Source: Hyphomicrobiaceae bacterium (GTDB lineage: Bacteria; Pseudomonadota; Alphaproteobacteria; Rhizobiales; Xanthobacteraceae). Taken from it: a stretch of DNA of 64,000 nucleotides. Below, in pieces: positions 55,112-63,839 of the stretch (the stretch's first letter is position 1; each line of letters starts with the position of its first letter). The translations under genes and the position numbers were made by a program. The stretch spans positions 62,001 to 126,000 of the forward strand of contig CANJBX010000001.1 of the NCBI GenBank assembly GCA_947472885.1. Reading direction: 5' to 3'. The notes beneath the pieces are model-generated. The model was given only the letters and a program-made list of their open reading frames with translations. It was not told the origin of the DNA and searched no databases.

Positions 55112-56095
55112 TCAGTTTCCCCCGAAAAAGTCCAATAACGCCCGAGTGGTAGCATCCGGCGCTTCCTCCGGGATGAAATGCCCGCAGGGCAGCGCAAAAC
55201 CCTGCACATTGGTTGCCCAGGCCTTCCAGAGTTCCAGCGGGTTGTTCTGCCCCGGCAGGCCGCGCTCGCCCCACAGCGCCAGCATGGGGCAGGTGATCTT
55301 GTTGCCGGCCTTGCGGTCGGCGTCGTCCAGTGCGCGGTCGATGGTCGCCCCGGCACGATAATCCTCACAGCCGGCATGGATGCGCAGCGGATCGGTGAAC
55401 GAGGCGCGGTAATGCGCGATGGCGCGGTCGTCGAATGCGCCGCCGCCGGGCTTTACGGGTGCGCCGGTGGCTGCACCCGCCGCCGCGCCGCCGGAATGCG
55501 TGCCGCCGCGCTGCCATGCCGCCGAGAGCATGTCGAAATATGCGTTGGCCGACGTGCCGAGCAGCAATTCGGGCAGCGGCGCGTTCTGGGCGAGAAACAT
55601 CCAGTGCCACGCGCGCATGGCAAGCCGCGCATCCATCTGGTCCCACATGTCCCAGGTCGTGATGATGTCGAGCGTGCAGAGCTGTTCGACGCGGCCCGGA
55701 TGATCGAGCGCAAGGCGATATGCGACACGCCCGCCGCGATCATGCCCCGCGATGCGGAAGCGCACATGGCCGAGTGCTTCCATGATATCGACCATCGCCT
55801 TCGCCATATTGCGCTTGGCATAGGGCGAGCGCAGCCGCTCGGCATCGTCCTTGGCGGCGGAGAGATTGGACTCCGGCGCTGCCGACCAGCCGTAGCCGGG
55901 CAGGTCCGGGATCACGAGCGTGAACTTTTCCGCAAGCTTCGGCGCAACGATGTGCCACATCACGCCGGTCTGCGGATAGCCGTGGATCAACAACAATGGC
56001 GGACCCTTGCCGCCTGATCGCGCGAACATCTTGCCAATCGAGGTGTCGATCCAGTGCGACTGAAATCCGGGAAACAGATCGGCGAGGTCGGACAT
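55112..56095 (-). CDS. alpha/beta hydrolase, fluoroacetate (haloacetate) dehalogenase-like
   Basis: A 327-residue alpha/beta hydrolase with an aspartate nucleophile: AGHDRGGRVAYRLALDHP (Asp near 119, with the two arginines that hold the carboxylate in fluoroacetate dehalogenase). The cap has the W-H-W motif near 163, which in the characterised enzyme binds the leaving halide, and the catalytic His is in CGHFIPEE near 303. Haloacetate dehalogenase is the best guess; epoxide hydrolases share the HDRG. There are two ATGs six bases apart; the second has GGGAG at normal spacing. It lies directly after purD. Confidence 0.82.
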   Translation of the reverse strand: MSDLADLFPGFQSHWIDTSIGKMFARSGGKGPPLLLIHGYPQTGVMWHIVAPKLAEKFTLVIPDLPGYGWSAAPESNLSAAKDDAERLRSPYAKRNMAKAMVDIMEALGHVRFRIAGHDRGGRVAYRLALDHPGRVEQLCTLDIITTWDMWDQMDARLAMRAWHWMFLAQNAPLPELLLGTSANAYFDMLSAAWQRGGTHSGGAAAGAATGAPVKPGGGAFDDRAIAHYRASFTDPLRIHAGCEDYRAGATIDRALDDADRKAGNKITCPMLALWGERGLPGQNNPLELWKAWATNVQGFALPCGHFIPEEAPDATTRALLDFFGGN

Positions 56096-56097
56096 GG

Positions 56098-57378
56098 TCA
56101 TGCTCCCTTTTCGCGCTTGATCGCCTGCCAGCCGATGTCGCGGCGGCAGAAACCTTCCGGCCACGCAATCTTGTCGATGGCCGCATAGGCGCGGGCCTGT
56201 GCTTCGCTCACGCTTGAGCCTTGCGCCGAGACGTTCAGCACGCGGCCGCCATTGGCGAGGATGCGCCCGCCGTCGGCCCTGGTGCCGGCGTGGAAAATCT
56301 CGACGCCGTCGATTTTCTCCGCCGCATCGAGATTTTTGATTTCCGTGCCGCGCTCGTAATTGCCGGGATAGCCCTTCGCGGCCATGACGACGGTGAGCGC
56401 CGCATCCTTGAACCAGCGCAGGTCGAACGACTTGAGCTGCGCGTCGCACGACGCGATCAGCGCCGGCACGATGTCCGACTGCATCCGCAGCATCAGCACC
56501 TGGGTTTCCGGGTCGCCGAAGCGCGCGTTGTATTCGATCAGCTTGGGGCCATCTTTCGTAATCATCAGGCCTGCGAACAGCACGCCCTTGTAAGGGCAAC
56601 CCATGGCTTTCATCGCCCGGATCGTCGGCAGCACAATCTCGTCGAGCGCACGCTTTTCCATCGCCGGCGTCATGATCGCGACGGGGGAGTAGGCGCCCAT
56701 GCCGCCGGTGTTCGGGCCCTTGTCGCCATCGAACACACGCTTGTGGTCCTGCGCTGAGATGAGCGGCAGCGCGTTCTCGCCGTCGGAAAGGACGAAGAAG
56801 CTCGCTTCCTCGCCCTCGAGAAATTCCTCGACCACGACTTCCGCGCCGGCATCGCCAAGTCCGCCGCCGAACATCATGTCGATGGCGTCGTTGGCTTCAG
56901 CGAGCGTCATCGCGACGACGACGCCTTTGCCGGCGGCAAGACCGTCTGCCTTGATGACGATGGGGGCGCCTTGCTTCGCAATGTAGGCCTTCGCCGTCGC
57001 CGCATTCGTGAAGCGTTCATAGGCGGCGGTCGGAATGTTGTTGGCCTTGCAGATGTCCTTGGTGAAGCCCTTGGAGCCTTCGAGCCGCGCGGCGAGTTTG
57101 CCCGGGCCGAATGCCTTGATCCCGGCCTTGGCGAGATCATCGACGATGCCGGCGGTCAGCGGTGCTTCGGGGCCGACGACGACAAAGCCGATGTTCTTTT
57201 CCTTGCAGAACGCGATGATGGCGGCGTGGTCTGCGATGTCGAGCGCAACGCAGGTCGCCTCGCGCGCAATGCCGGCGTTTCCCGGCGCGCAATAGAGCGT
57301 CTCGACCAGCGGGCTTGCCGCGATTTTCCATGCCAGCGCGTGTTCGCGCCCGCCGCCGCCGAGGATGAGAATATTCAT
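56098..57378 (-). CDS. purD: phosphoribosylamine--glycine ligase
   Basis: Second step of purine synthesis: joins glycine to phosphoribosylamine with ATP. 426 residues, ATP-grasp fold. Landmarks: start [33 protein letters not shown] near 73, the ATP-grasp loop [14 protein letters not shown] near 142-155, and the [14 protein letters not shown] block near 280-293 with the metal ligands. GGCAGG lies before the ATG. The gene order with a dehalogenase-like partner is not typical of purine operons. Confidence 0.95.
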   Translation of the reverse strand: MNILILGGGGREHALAWKIAASPLVETLYCAPGNAGIAREATCVALDIADHAAIIAFCKEKNIGFVVVGPEAPLTAGIVDDLAKAGIKAFGPGKLAARLEGSKGFTKDICKANNIPTAAYERFTNAATAKAYIAKQGAPIVIKADGLAAGKGVVVAMTLAEANDAIDMMFGGGLGDAGAEVVVEEFLEGEEASFFVLSDGENALPLISAQDHKRVFDGDKGPNTGGMGAYSPVAIMTPAMEKRALDEIVLPTIRAMKAMGCPYKGVLFAGLMITKDGPKLIEYNARFGDPETQVLMLRMQSDIVPALIASCDAQLKSFDLRWFKDAALTVVMAAKGYPGNYERGTEIKNLDAAEKIDGVEIFHAGTRADGGRILANGGRVLNVSAQGSSVSEAQARAYAAIDKIAWPEGFCRRDIGWQAIKREKGA

Positions 57379-57580
57379 GCCTGCCGCACTCTGGAAAATG
57401 GACTATGCGAAACGCATAGCATGGCGAGGGTGCCGGGCAACCCATTTGGCCGCGTTATCAAACGCGCAAGCGGGCATTCGTCGCCCCCGTGGGCCAGCCA
57501 TGCAGCACGATTGGGGTTGTTGCGCTGGTCTTGCCCACGAATCCGCGATAAACGCTGGGTTCCTCCAGCCGGGGCAGTTC

Positions 57581-58795
57581 GTGACCGATGTGAATTCGCA
57601 GCCGCGTCCGATGTCGCGCGCCGCCATGGTACTCGCCGCCGGTTTTGTCCTGACGTTGTTTGGCGGCGGTTCTCGGTTTGTCATCGGGCTTGTGCTCAAG
57701 CCGGTGGTCGATGAGCTGTGCTGGCCGCGCAGCTACCTCGGCATTGCCGTCGGGCTTTATTTCGTCGTCACGGCGGTCTGCACCTTCTATGCGGGCAAGC
57801 TCGCCGACCGCGTGAGCTTTCGCATTCTCTTCGGTGCGGGCCTCGCCGTCAGCGGCGTCGGTGTCGGGCTGATGGGGTTCATGACCGAGCCGTGGCACGC
57901 GCTGGTGCTGTATGGCGTGATCTTCGCGATTGGCAACGGCGCGGTATCGACGCCGCCGGTTGGCGTGATGGTGACGCGCGCATTTCCGGGCCGCACCGGG
58001 CTCGCCAATTCGCTGGTGCTGTCGGGCATGACCATCGGGCAACTGGTGATGGTCGCGATCCTCTCGCTCGTGCTGGTGGCGATCGGCTGGCGTTCGGTAT
58101 TCTTCTGGATCGGTCTTGCGCATGCGGCGCTGCTGATTGTCGTGCTGCCTGCGATTCCCGCGAAACCGACGGCACAGGCCATCGCCGCCGCGCCGCGGCG
58201 TGAAGGCATGACCCTGAAGCAGGCGATGCAGACGCGGCAGTTCTGGATGTTGTGCGTGATCTTCGCGGTCTGCGGTCTCGACGATTTCTTCGTCACCACC
58301 CATGTGGTGGCGTTCGCCCAGGATCGCGGCGTCGTACCGTTGATCGCGGGTTATCTTTTCGCGGTCATGGGTCTCACGGGTTTTGTCGGTGTGATCTCGG
58401 CGGGCCTGTGGGGCGACCGCGCAGGGCCGGTGTGGCCGACGGCGGCTGCTTTCGCCGTTCGCATCGCGGTGTTTGCCCTGATCGTGGTCGATCAATCGCC
58501 GCTGTCGATCACGATCTTCTGCCTGGCATTCGGCCTGACATTCCTCGTCACCGCGCCGCTCACGGTGCTGTTCGTGCGCGATGCTTTCGGCATGGCGAAT
58601 CTTGGCGCGATTTCCGGCGTCATTACCATGGTGCACATGGTTTTTGGCGGCATCGGCGCTTACGCAGGTGCAGCAATTTTCGACAGATCCGGCCGCTACG
58701 ATCTCGCATTCGTGATCGTGCTGGTGGCGACTGTCGTCGCATTGGTGCTGATGATGTGCCTGGATCGCGGTCACGCTGTCAGACCGGCGTCGTAA
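57581..58795 (+). CDS. major facilitator superfamily transporter
   Basis: A membrane protein of about 404 residues with 12 predicted helices. The first part (GGGSRFVIGLVLKPVVDEL; then YAGKLADRVSFR as the loop 2-3 signature) resembles the MFS branch of monocarboxylate/oxalate-formate-type carriers. Substrate unknown. The GTG at this position was taken as start because residues VTDVNSQPRPMSR precede the first helix; the next ATG is 30 bases downstream and shortens it to 394 residues. The frame stays open farther upstream over the divergent purD region. Confidence 0.82.
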   Translation: MTDVNSQPRPMSRAAMVLAAGFVLTLFGGGSRFVIGLVLKPVVDELCWPRSYLGIAVGLYFVVTAVCTFYAGKLADRVSFRILFGAGLAVSGVGVGLMGFMTEPWHALVLYGVIFAIGNGAVSTPPVGVMVTRAFPGRTGLANSLVLSGMTIGQLVMVAILSLVLVAIGWRSVFFWIGLAHAALLIVVLPAIPAKPTAQAIAAAPRREGMTLKQAMQTRQFWMLCVIFAVCGLDDFFVTTHVVAFAQDRGVVPLIAGYLFAVMGLTGFVGVISAGLWGDRAGPVWPTAAAFAVRIAVFALIVVDQSPLSITIFCLAFGLTFLVTAPLTVLFVRDAFGMANLGAISGVITMVHMVFGGIGAYAGAAIFDRSGRYDLAFVIVLVATVVALVLMMCLDRGHAVRPAS

Positions 58796-58938
58796 TCCCG
58801 GAATATTCCCTCATTCTCGGAATAATCTTTTCAGGCCGGGGTTGAACCATGGCGTGGCGATCCGTCGCGCGCCTTGGAAACCAAAAACACGCTCGATGTG
58901 AAAAGTTTTCGTCGGGTAACATCATCAGGGAGAATAAA

Positions 58939-59595
58939 ATGAGCGCTCGCCTTTCACTTATTGCTGCAACTGCGGTTGCTTCGCTCGCTATGGGCGGGAC
59001 CGCGATGGCGCAGCAGAATGCCACCTCGTTCTTCGTCACCAGCGTCGGCTCCGGCAAGGGCGCGGACCTCGGCGGTCTCGCCGGCGCGGATACGCATTGC
59101 CAGAACCTCGCGCAGGCCGCGGGCGCGGGCGCCAAGACCTGGCGCGCGTATCTGAGCGCACATGCCACCGCCAATTCGCCGGCCGTGAATGCGCGTGACC
59201 GGATCGGCAACGGCCCCTGGCAGAATGCCAAGGGCGTTGTAATTGCCAAGACCGTCGATGAACTTCATGGCGCCAACAACATCACCAAGCAGACTGCGCT
59301 GACGGAAAAAGGCGATGGCGTGCCCGGCCGTGGCGACACGCCGAACGAGCATGACGTGCTGACCGGCTCGACCGCGGAAGGCCGCGTGTTTCCAGGCAAC
59401 CTCAGCCTGACCTGCGGTAACTGGACCTCAAGCACGTTCGGCAGCGCCGAAGTCGGTCACTCGGATCGTCAGGGCCAGACCGATACCGACATCGCGAAGT
59501 CGTGGAATTCCTCGCACATGTCGCGGTCGTGCAGCCAGCCGGACCTCGTCGCCACGGGCGGCGCGGGGCGTTTCTATTGCTTCGCGACGAACTAG
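58939..59595 (+). CDS. exported endostatin/C-type-lectin-like protein (DUF1554-like)
   Basis: A 218-residue exported protein, signal peptide to about residue 25 (ending TAMAQQ). The mature part has FFVTSVGSGKGADLGGL, GADTHCQNLAQAAG, KTWRAYLS, then NARDRIGNGPWQNAKG and the late SWNSSHMSRSCSQP and GRFYCFA. This resembles the endostatin-like/C-type lectin fold of DUF1554 proteins, which are surface or secreted. Four cysteines are present, likely forming disulfides. Function unknown; the resemblance is to a fold only. GGGAG precedes the ATG and a terminator follows, so it is monocistronic. Confidence 0.72.
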   Translation: MSARLSLIAATAVASLAMGGTAMAQQNATSFFVTSVGSGKGADLGGLAGADTHCQNLAQAAGAGAKTWRAYLSAHATANSPAVNARDRIGNGPWQNAKGVVIAKTVDELHGANNITKQTALTEKGDGVPGRGDTPNEHDVLTGSTAEGRVFPGNLSLTCGNWTSSTFGSAEVGHSDRQGQTDTDIAKSWNSSHMSRSCSQPDLVATGGAGRFYCFATN

Positions 59596-59616
59596 ATCAT
59601 TTGATGTGTTAGAGAG

Positions 59617-59651
59617 CAGGCAGTGGCGAAAACCGCTGCCTGTTTTCTTTT
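59617..59651 (+). terminator. rho-independent terminator
   Basis: Stem CAGGCAG/CTGCCTG with inner GG/CC pairing, then TTTTCTTTT, 21 bases after the stop of the lectin-like gene. Confidence 0.75.
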
Positions 59652-59702
59652 GAGCTAGAGCGTAATCATATTTGTTTGAATTGATGTTGTCGCGAACTCT
59701 GG

Positions 59703-59830
59703 TTACCTCTCCCCGCTCGCGGGGAGAGGTCGGATTGCGAAAGCAATCCGGGTGAGGGGCAATTGTGCATGTCTCGATACGCCCCTCACCCCGACCCTCT
59801 CCCCGCGAGCGGGGAGAGGGAGCGCACCGT
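59703..59830. repeat. long inverted repeat (CCTCTCCCC family), copy F
   Basis: Arms ACCTCTCCCCGCTCGCGGGGAGAGG and the mirror CCCTCTCCCCGCGAGCGGGGAGAGG with inner GGGTGAGGGGC/GCCCCTCACCC. The right arm loop is just GCGAGC, without the nested hairpin of copies C and E, but the flank GGAGCGCACCGT is the same. Confidence 0.85.
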
Positions 59831-59866
59831 CGTCGCTGCAAGCGCGCGGATTAAAGGGATACTGCG

Positions 59867-61297
59867 TTAGCGCGTGTGGCCGGTGTTGAGCGGCTTCTCT
59901 TCCAGAATCCACATCGTAATCAGCGCGGCGAACAGGCTAACGGCCGCAATGCCGAACACGATCTGGAAGCTGGTGGCCGAGCTGACCGTCGTCGCCGCCG
60001 AACCCTTCAAGGTGATCGCACCGAAGATCGCAACCAGAATGGTCGAATAGAGACTGCGCAGGAAGTTCATCCCGCCGACAGCGGTGCCGAACTGCCAAGG
60101 CGGCACGGTGTTTTGCAATGCGACGCCGGTTAACGGCGCCAGCGGGCCGAAGCCGAACGCCAGCACGGCCAGGATGATTTCAAATCCCCAGATGTTGAGG
60201 TTCTGGGCTTGCCACGCCAGCACGGCGACGGCGAGCAACGCCGTCACGAGTCCCACCAGCGGCACGATCTTGTAACGGCGGTGCCTGGCGATCATCGGCG
60301 AGGTCACGCCGGCGCTCACGTTGAGGACGCCCATCAACACCATCAGCGACAGGCCGGCCGAGGTCGCGCTCATCAGCATGACGTCCTGCAAATAGACCGG
60401 CAGGTAGATGTTGAGCGCCACAATGGCGCCCCAGCCGAGCGAATTTGTTGCGACGGCGCAGCGCGCCACTGGGTCCTGCATGATCGACAGTGGAATGAGC
60501 GGCTCCGGCGCTGTCCGCAGCCGCCAGAAGAACAGGCCGCAGAAGATGGCCGCCGTCGCGAACAGGCCGAGGATTTCCGGCGACGACCACGGAAAGCGCA
60601 CGCCGCCGGTCGTCAGCGCCAGCATGAAGCTCACGGTCGATATCACGATCAGCGCGGCGCCAAGGAGGTTGAGCTTGTGCGGACGATCATGACGCGGCAG
60701 GCGGCGCATCACCGCGAGCGTGAAGAAGATTGCCACCAGCGCCATCGGAACGTTGATCCAGAAGATCGCCGACCAGTGGAAATAGTCGGCGAGAAAGCCG
60801 CCGAGCGCCGGGCTGCACGCGCCCGCGGTCGTGTAGGTCATGGCGAAGTAGCCGTAATATTTCGCGCGGTCCTTCGGCGTCGATACGTCGCCGAGCACGA
60901 TCATGCCGGTGGAGGTGAGGCCGCCGCCGCCGAGCCCGTGCAAAGTGCGGCCGAGGATCAGCACCGTCATGTTGGGCGCGAGCGCGCAGACGAGCGAACC
61001 CGCGAGCCAGCAGCCGATGGCGATTTGCAGCGTGAAGCGGCGGCCATAAATGTCGCTGATCTTGCCATAAAGCGGCGTCGAGGCGGTCGCGGCGATGAGG
61101 TAGGTGGTGATGAGCCACGGCAGGTTATGGATGTTGCCGAACTCGCGGCCGATGGCGGGCAGTGCGCTCGCCAGCACGGTCTGGTCCATGGAGCCCATGA
61201 AGACCGGAACCATCATGGCAATGACGATCAGGCGGGCCTCGCGGTGTGCGAGCGGGGCTGGGTCCTGCGGCGCACCCTGCGGTGTCTTGGCTTCCAT
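59867..61297 (-). CDS. MFS transporter, DHA2 (EmrB/QacA) family
   Basis: A 476-residue carrier with about 14 predicted helices, the number of the DHA2 drug:H+ antiporters. Motif A is YGKISDIYGRRF (about 76-87), motif C is GWLITTYLIAATA-like near the start (LPWLITTYLIAA), and D-Q-T-V-L-A-S-A-L-P (about 38-47) is the typical helix 1 motif with the functional Asp. It probably exports toxic organic compounds. No fusion protein (EmrA) or regulator gene is adjacent. No strong ribosome site. Confidence 0.88.
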   Translation of the reverse strand: MEAKTPQGAPQDPAPLAHREARLIVIAMMVPVFMGSMDQTVLASALPAIGREFGNIHNLPWLITTYLIAATASTPLYGKISDIYGRRFTLQIAIGCWLAGSLVCALAPNMTVLILGRTLHGLGGGGLTSTGMIVLGDVSTPKDRAKYYGYFAMTYTTAGACSPALGGFLADYFHWSAIFWINVPMALVAIFFTLAVMRRLPRHDRPHKLNLLGAALIVISTVSFMLALTTGGVRFPWSSPEILGLFATAAIFCGLFFWRLRTAPEPLIPLSIMQDPVARCAVATNSLGWGAIVALNIYLPVYLQDVMLMSATSAGLSLMVLMGVLNVSAGVTSPMIARHRRYKIVPLVGLVTALLAVAVLAWQAQNLNIWGFEIILAVLAFGFGPLAPLTGVALQNTVPPWQFGTAVGGMNFLRSLYSTILVAIFGAITLKGSAATTVSSATSFQIVFGIAAVSLFAALITMWILEEKPLNTGHTR

Positions 61298-61418
61298 CCC
61301 GGTTCCGGCTGTGCGTGTTGTGGTGCGACATTGCGGCGCTTCGCACGCAATGACAACCGCGTTGGCGGGGATCAGCGTTGCAGCAACCGGATACGTCGTT
61401 CGGCGGGAACGCCGGGGC

Positions 61419-62603
61419 TTACAGCCCCAGCATCGCCTTGGCGAGAATGCCGGTTTGGATTTCCGAGGTGCCGCCGAGAATCGTGTAGGCGCGGAAGTTG
61501 AGGTAGCGCGGCGTCTGCGTCAGCATCTCTTCCTCGTCGGGCGGCAGTTGCAGGCTCTCGAACAGCGGGCGTTCGGGAATGAACTTCAGCGCGTCGGCGC
61601 CGATGGCATCGACGGCAAGTTCTGAAATGTCCTGGCGCAGCTGGCTCCAGCGCAGCTTCAGGAGCGACGACACCGGGCCGGGGTTCGCGCCCGACTGCAA
61701 CGCCGACAGCGTCGAGATGTCGATCATCTCCATGGCGTCGAGATCGGTGCCGAGTTCGGCGAGCTTCGAAATGACCGCCTGATCGTCCGGGCAGCGCGCC
61801 TGCACGAGCTTCACGAGCTTGGTGAACTGGGCGCGCACACGGCCGGCCTGCAACGCGCCACCGCGTTCGAATTCGAGCAGATACTTGGCGACTTCCCAAC
61901 CCTTGTTCTCTTCGCCGATGCGGCCGGACTTCGGCACGCGCACATTGTCGAAGAATACCTCGTTGAATTCGTGGTCGCCGCCATTACCAACGATCGGACG
62001 CACGGTGATGCCGGGCGTGTTCATTTCCAGCAGGATGAAGCTGATGCCTTCCTGACGCTTGCCTTCGGTCGAGGTGCGCACCAGCGCGAACAAGCGGTTC
62101 GACTTGTGCCCGAACGTCGTCCAGATTTTCTGTCCGTTGACAATATAATCGTCGCCGTCGGAAATCGCGCGCGTCTTGAGCGAGGCAAGGTCGGAGCCTG
62201 AGCCCGGTTCGGAATAACCCTGCGCCCAGTGATCGTCGCCGGAGACGATGCCGGGAAGATATTTCTGCTTCTGCGCGTCGGTGCCGTATTTGAGAAGGAC
62301 CGGGCCGACCATGCGCTGTCCTGCGCCGTTGTAGATCGGCGCGCCGGCGCGGGCGCATTCGGTGTCGAAAATATAGGACTGCACCGGCGTCCACTCCGTG
62401 CCGCCGTATTGTCTGGGCCACGACGGAACCGACCAGCCCTTTTTCACCAGCGACTTGTGAAAGCCGGCGGCGACTTCCGGCTCGGAAGAAAAGCCGGTGG
62501 TGAGCGCCTGGCTGCGCTTCATGTCGGGCGGCACGGCGTCCTTGAGGAATGCGCGGACTTCGTCGCGGAACTTGATGTCGTCTTGGGTGAGGGAGAGATC
62601 CAT
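61419..62603 (-). CDS. acyl-CoA dehydrogenase, large-type subunit (PimC-like)
   Basis: A 394-residue FAD enzyme that introduces a double bond in acyl-CoA. N-terminal helices, then the flavin-contact segments GYSEPGSGSDLASLKT (about 125-140) and WTTFGHKSNR, and the C-terminal ILGGTSEIQTGILAKAMLGL. The usual catalytic-Glu place YEGTxxI is LGGTSEI here, as in two-subunit dehydrogenases such as PimC/PimD. The partner gene is 10 bases upstream. Substrate may be a dicarboxylyl-, aromatic or sterol-derived CoA; no more can be said. Confidence 0.88.
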   Translation of the reverse strand: MDLSLTQDDIKFRDEVRAFLKDAVPPDMKRSQALTTGFSSEPEVAAGFHKSLVKKGWSVPSWPRQYGGTEWTPVQSYIFDTECARAGAPIYNGAGQRMVGPVLLKYGTDAQKQKYLPGIVSGDDHWAQGYSEPGSGSDLASLKTRAISDGDDYIVNGQKIWTTFGHKSNRLFALVRTSTEGKRQEGISFILLEMNTPGITVRPIVGNGGDHEFNEVFFDNVRVPKSGRIGEENKGWEVAKYLLEFERGGALQAGRVRAQFTKLVKLVQARCPDDQAVISKLAELGTDLDAMEMIDISTLSALQSGANPGPVSSLLKLRWSQLRQDISELAVDAIGADALKFIPERPLFESLQLPPDEEEMLTQTPRYLNFRAYTILGGTSEIQTGILAKAMLGL

Positions 62604-62613
62604 GATCGTGACC

Positions 62614-63756
62614 TTAGGCGCTGGCGGGTTCGAGCAGCAGACCGGCGCTGGCGAGCGCCGGGTCCGCGATCACGGCGCTGTAGCGGCGCAGATGTTCGCG
62701 GGTCGAACCGAACATGATTTCATAAGCCAGACACCGCTTGGCGAAAGCGCCGAGCGGGAGTTCTTCGGTGGTGCCGATGGCGCCGTGGGTCTGGATCGCC
62801 TGCTGCGCGACAAAGCGCGAGTTGCGGCCGATCTTGGCCTTGGCGCCGGAGACGGCGCGGGTGCGGCGGTCGGCAGGTCCATCGAGGCTGAGCGTTGCGA
62901 GCAGGCATGAAGCGCGCGCTTCTTCCTCGGCGACACGCATGTCCACCATCCGGTGTGCCAGCAACTGGAACTTGGACAGCGGCTGGCCGAACTGCACGCG
63001 CATCTTGGTGTATTCGATGGTCTGCGTGACCATGGCGGACATTGCACCGACGGCGTCGGACGACATCGCGGCAATGGCGCGGTCGATCACGGCTGCGATC
63101 GCTTGTGTCGCATCGCCGTTGCCGCCCAGCAGCGCCGGGCCGGGGACGAAAACATCGGTGAGTTCGATGTCGGCGAGGCGGTTGCCGTCAACGCTGCGGT
63201 AGGGCCGCAGCACCAGGCCAGACGATGTGACGGGAACCACGAACACGCCGGTGGTGCCGTTGGTGAGCGTGGCGGAAACCAGCAGCGTGTCCGCCATCGG
63301 GGCGGACAACACGGCGGCCTTGGCGCCGGCAATGACGTAATCGTTGCCGCGCAAGGTTGCCTTGGTCGGCGCGCGGTTGTCATGGGCGAAGGCGAGCTTG
63401 GTTTTGCCTTCGACCAGCGGGCCGAGCAGTTCGGCCTTCTGCGCCGGAGTGCCGAGGGTCGCGATCAGGCCGCCGCCGAGAACTACGCTGGCGAGATAAG
63501 GCTCGACCACGAGGTTCTTGCCGAAACATTCCATCAGGATCGCAACTTCGACCGCGCCGCCGCCGAGGCCACCGTCTTCTTCCGAGAACGGCATGGCGAG
63601 CCAGCCCATCTCGGCGAAGGTCGCCCAGACGTCCGGCGAATAGCCGGCATCGCTATCGACGGTTTTGCGGAAGGTACGGAAGTCGTACTTCTCGCTGAGA
63701 AAACGCTCGGCGGTTTCGCGCAGGATTTTATGCGCGGAATCGTATTGCAGATCCAC
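62614..63756 (-). CDS. acyl-CoA dehydrogenase, small-type subunit (PimD-like)
   Basis: A 380-residue acyl-CoA dehydrogenase paralogue. It has the family fold (GWLAMPFSEEDGGLGGG near 51-67; the C-terminal QTHGAIGTTEELPLGAFAKRC near 340-360), but the central flavin-contact segment is weak (FAHDNRAP), as in the small subunit of heterodimeric dehydrogenases. It should form an alpha2beta2-type complex with the downstream subunit. The start is GTG with CGGAG eight bases before it. A palindromic repeat separates it from the next upstream gene. Confidence 0.87.
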   Translation of the reverse strand: MDLQYDSAHKILRETAERFLSEKYDFRTFRKTVDSDAGYSPDVWATFAEMGWLAMPFSEEDGGLGGGAVEVAILMECFGKNLVVEPYLASVVLGGGLIATLGTPAQKAELLGPLVEGKTKLAFAHDNRAPTKATLRGNDYVIAGAKAAVLSAPMADTLLVSATLTNGTTGVFVVPVTSSGLVLRPYRSVDGNRLADIELTDVFVPGPALLGGNGDATQAIAAVIDRAIAAMSSDAVGAMSAMVTQTIEYTKMRVQFGQPLSKFQLLAHRMVDMRVAEEEARASCLLATLSLDGPADRRTRAVSGAKAKIGRNSRFVAQQAIQTHGAIGTTEELPLGAFAKRCLAYEIMFGSTREHLRRYSAVIADPALASAGLLLEPASA

Positions 63757-63783
63757 TCGACTACTCCGGTGATGAAAAACTCA

Positions 63784-63832
63784 GGGCATGATCCCGAAAA
63801 GTGGAAGCCGGTTTTCGGATCAGATCATGCCC
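63784..63832. repeat. palindromic repeat (GGGCATGATC type)
   Basis: Arms GGGCATGATC/GATCATGCCC with an inner CCGAAAA..TTTTCGG pairing. It is a repeat type common in Bradyrhizobiaceae and lies between two genes of one strand. Confidence 0.75.
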
Positions 63833-63839
63833 ACTAAGA

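Noticed and set aside
53219..55138. 639-codon open frame on the plus strand, antisense to the amidase and dipeptidase genes
   Set aside because: Spans two recognisable genes and their junction; composition is that of an antisense frame.
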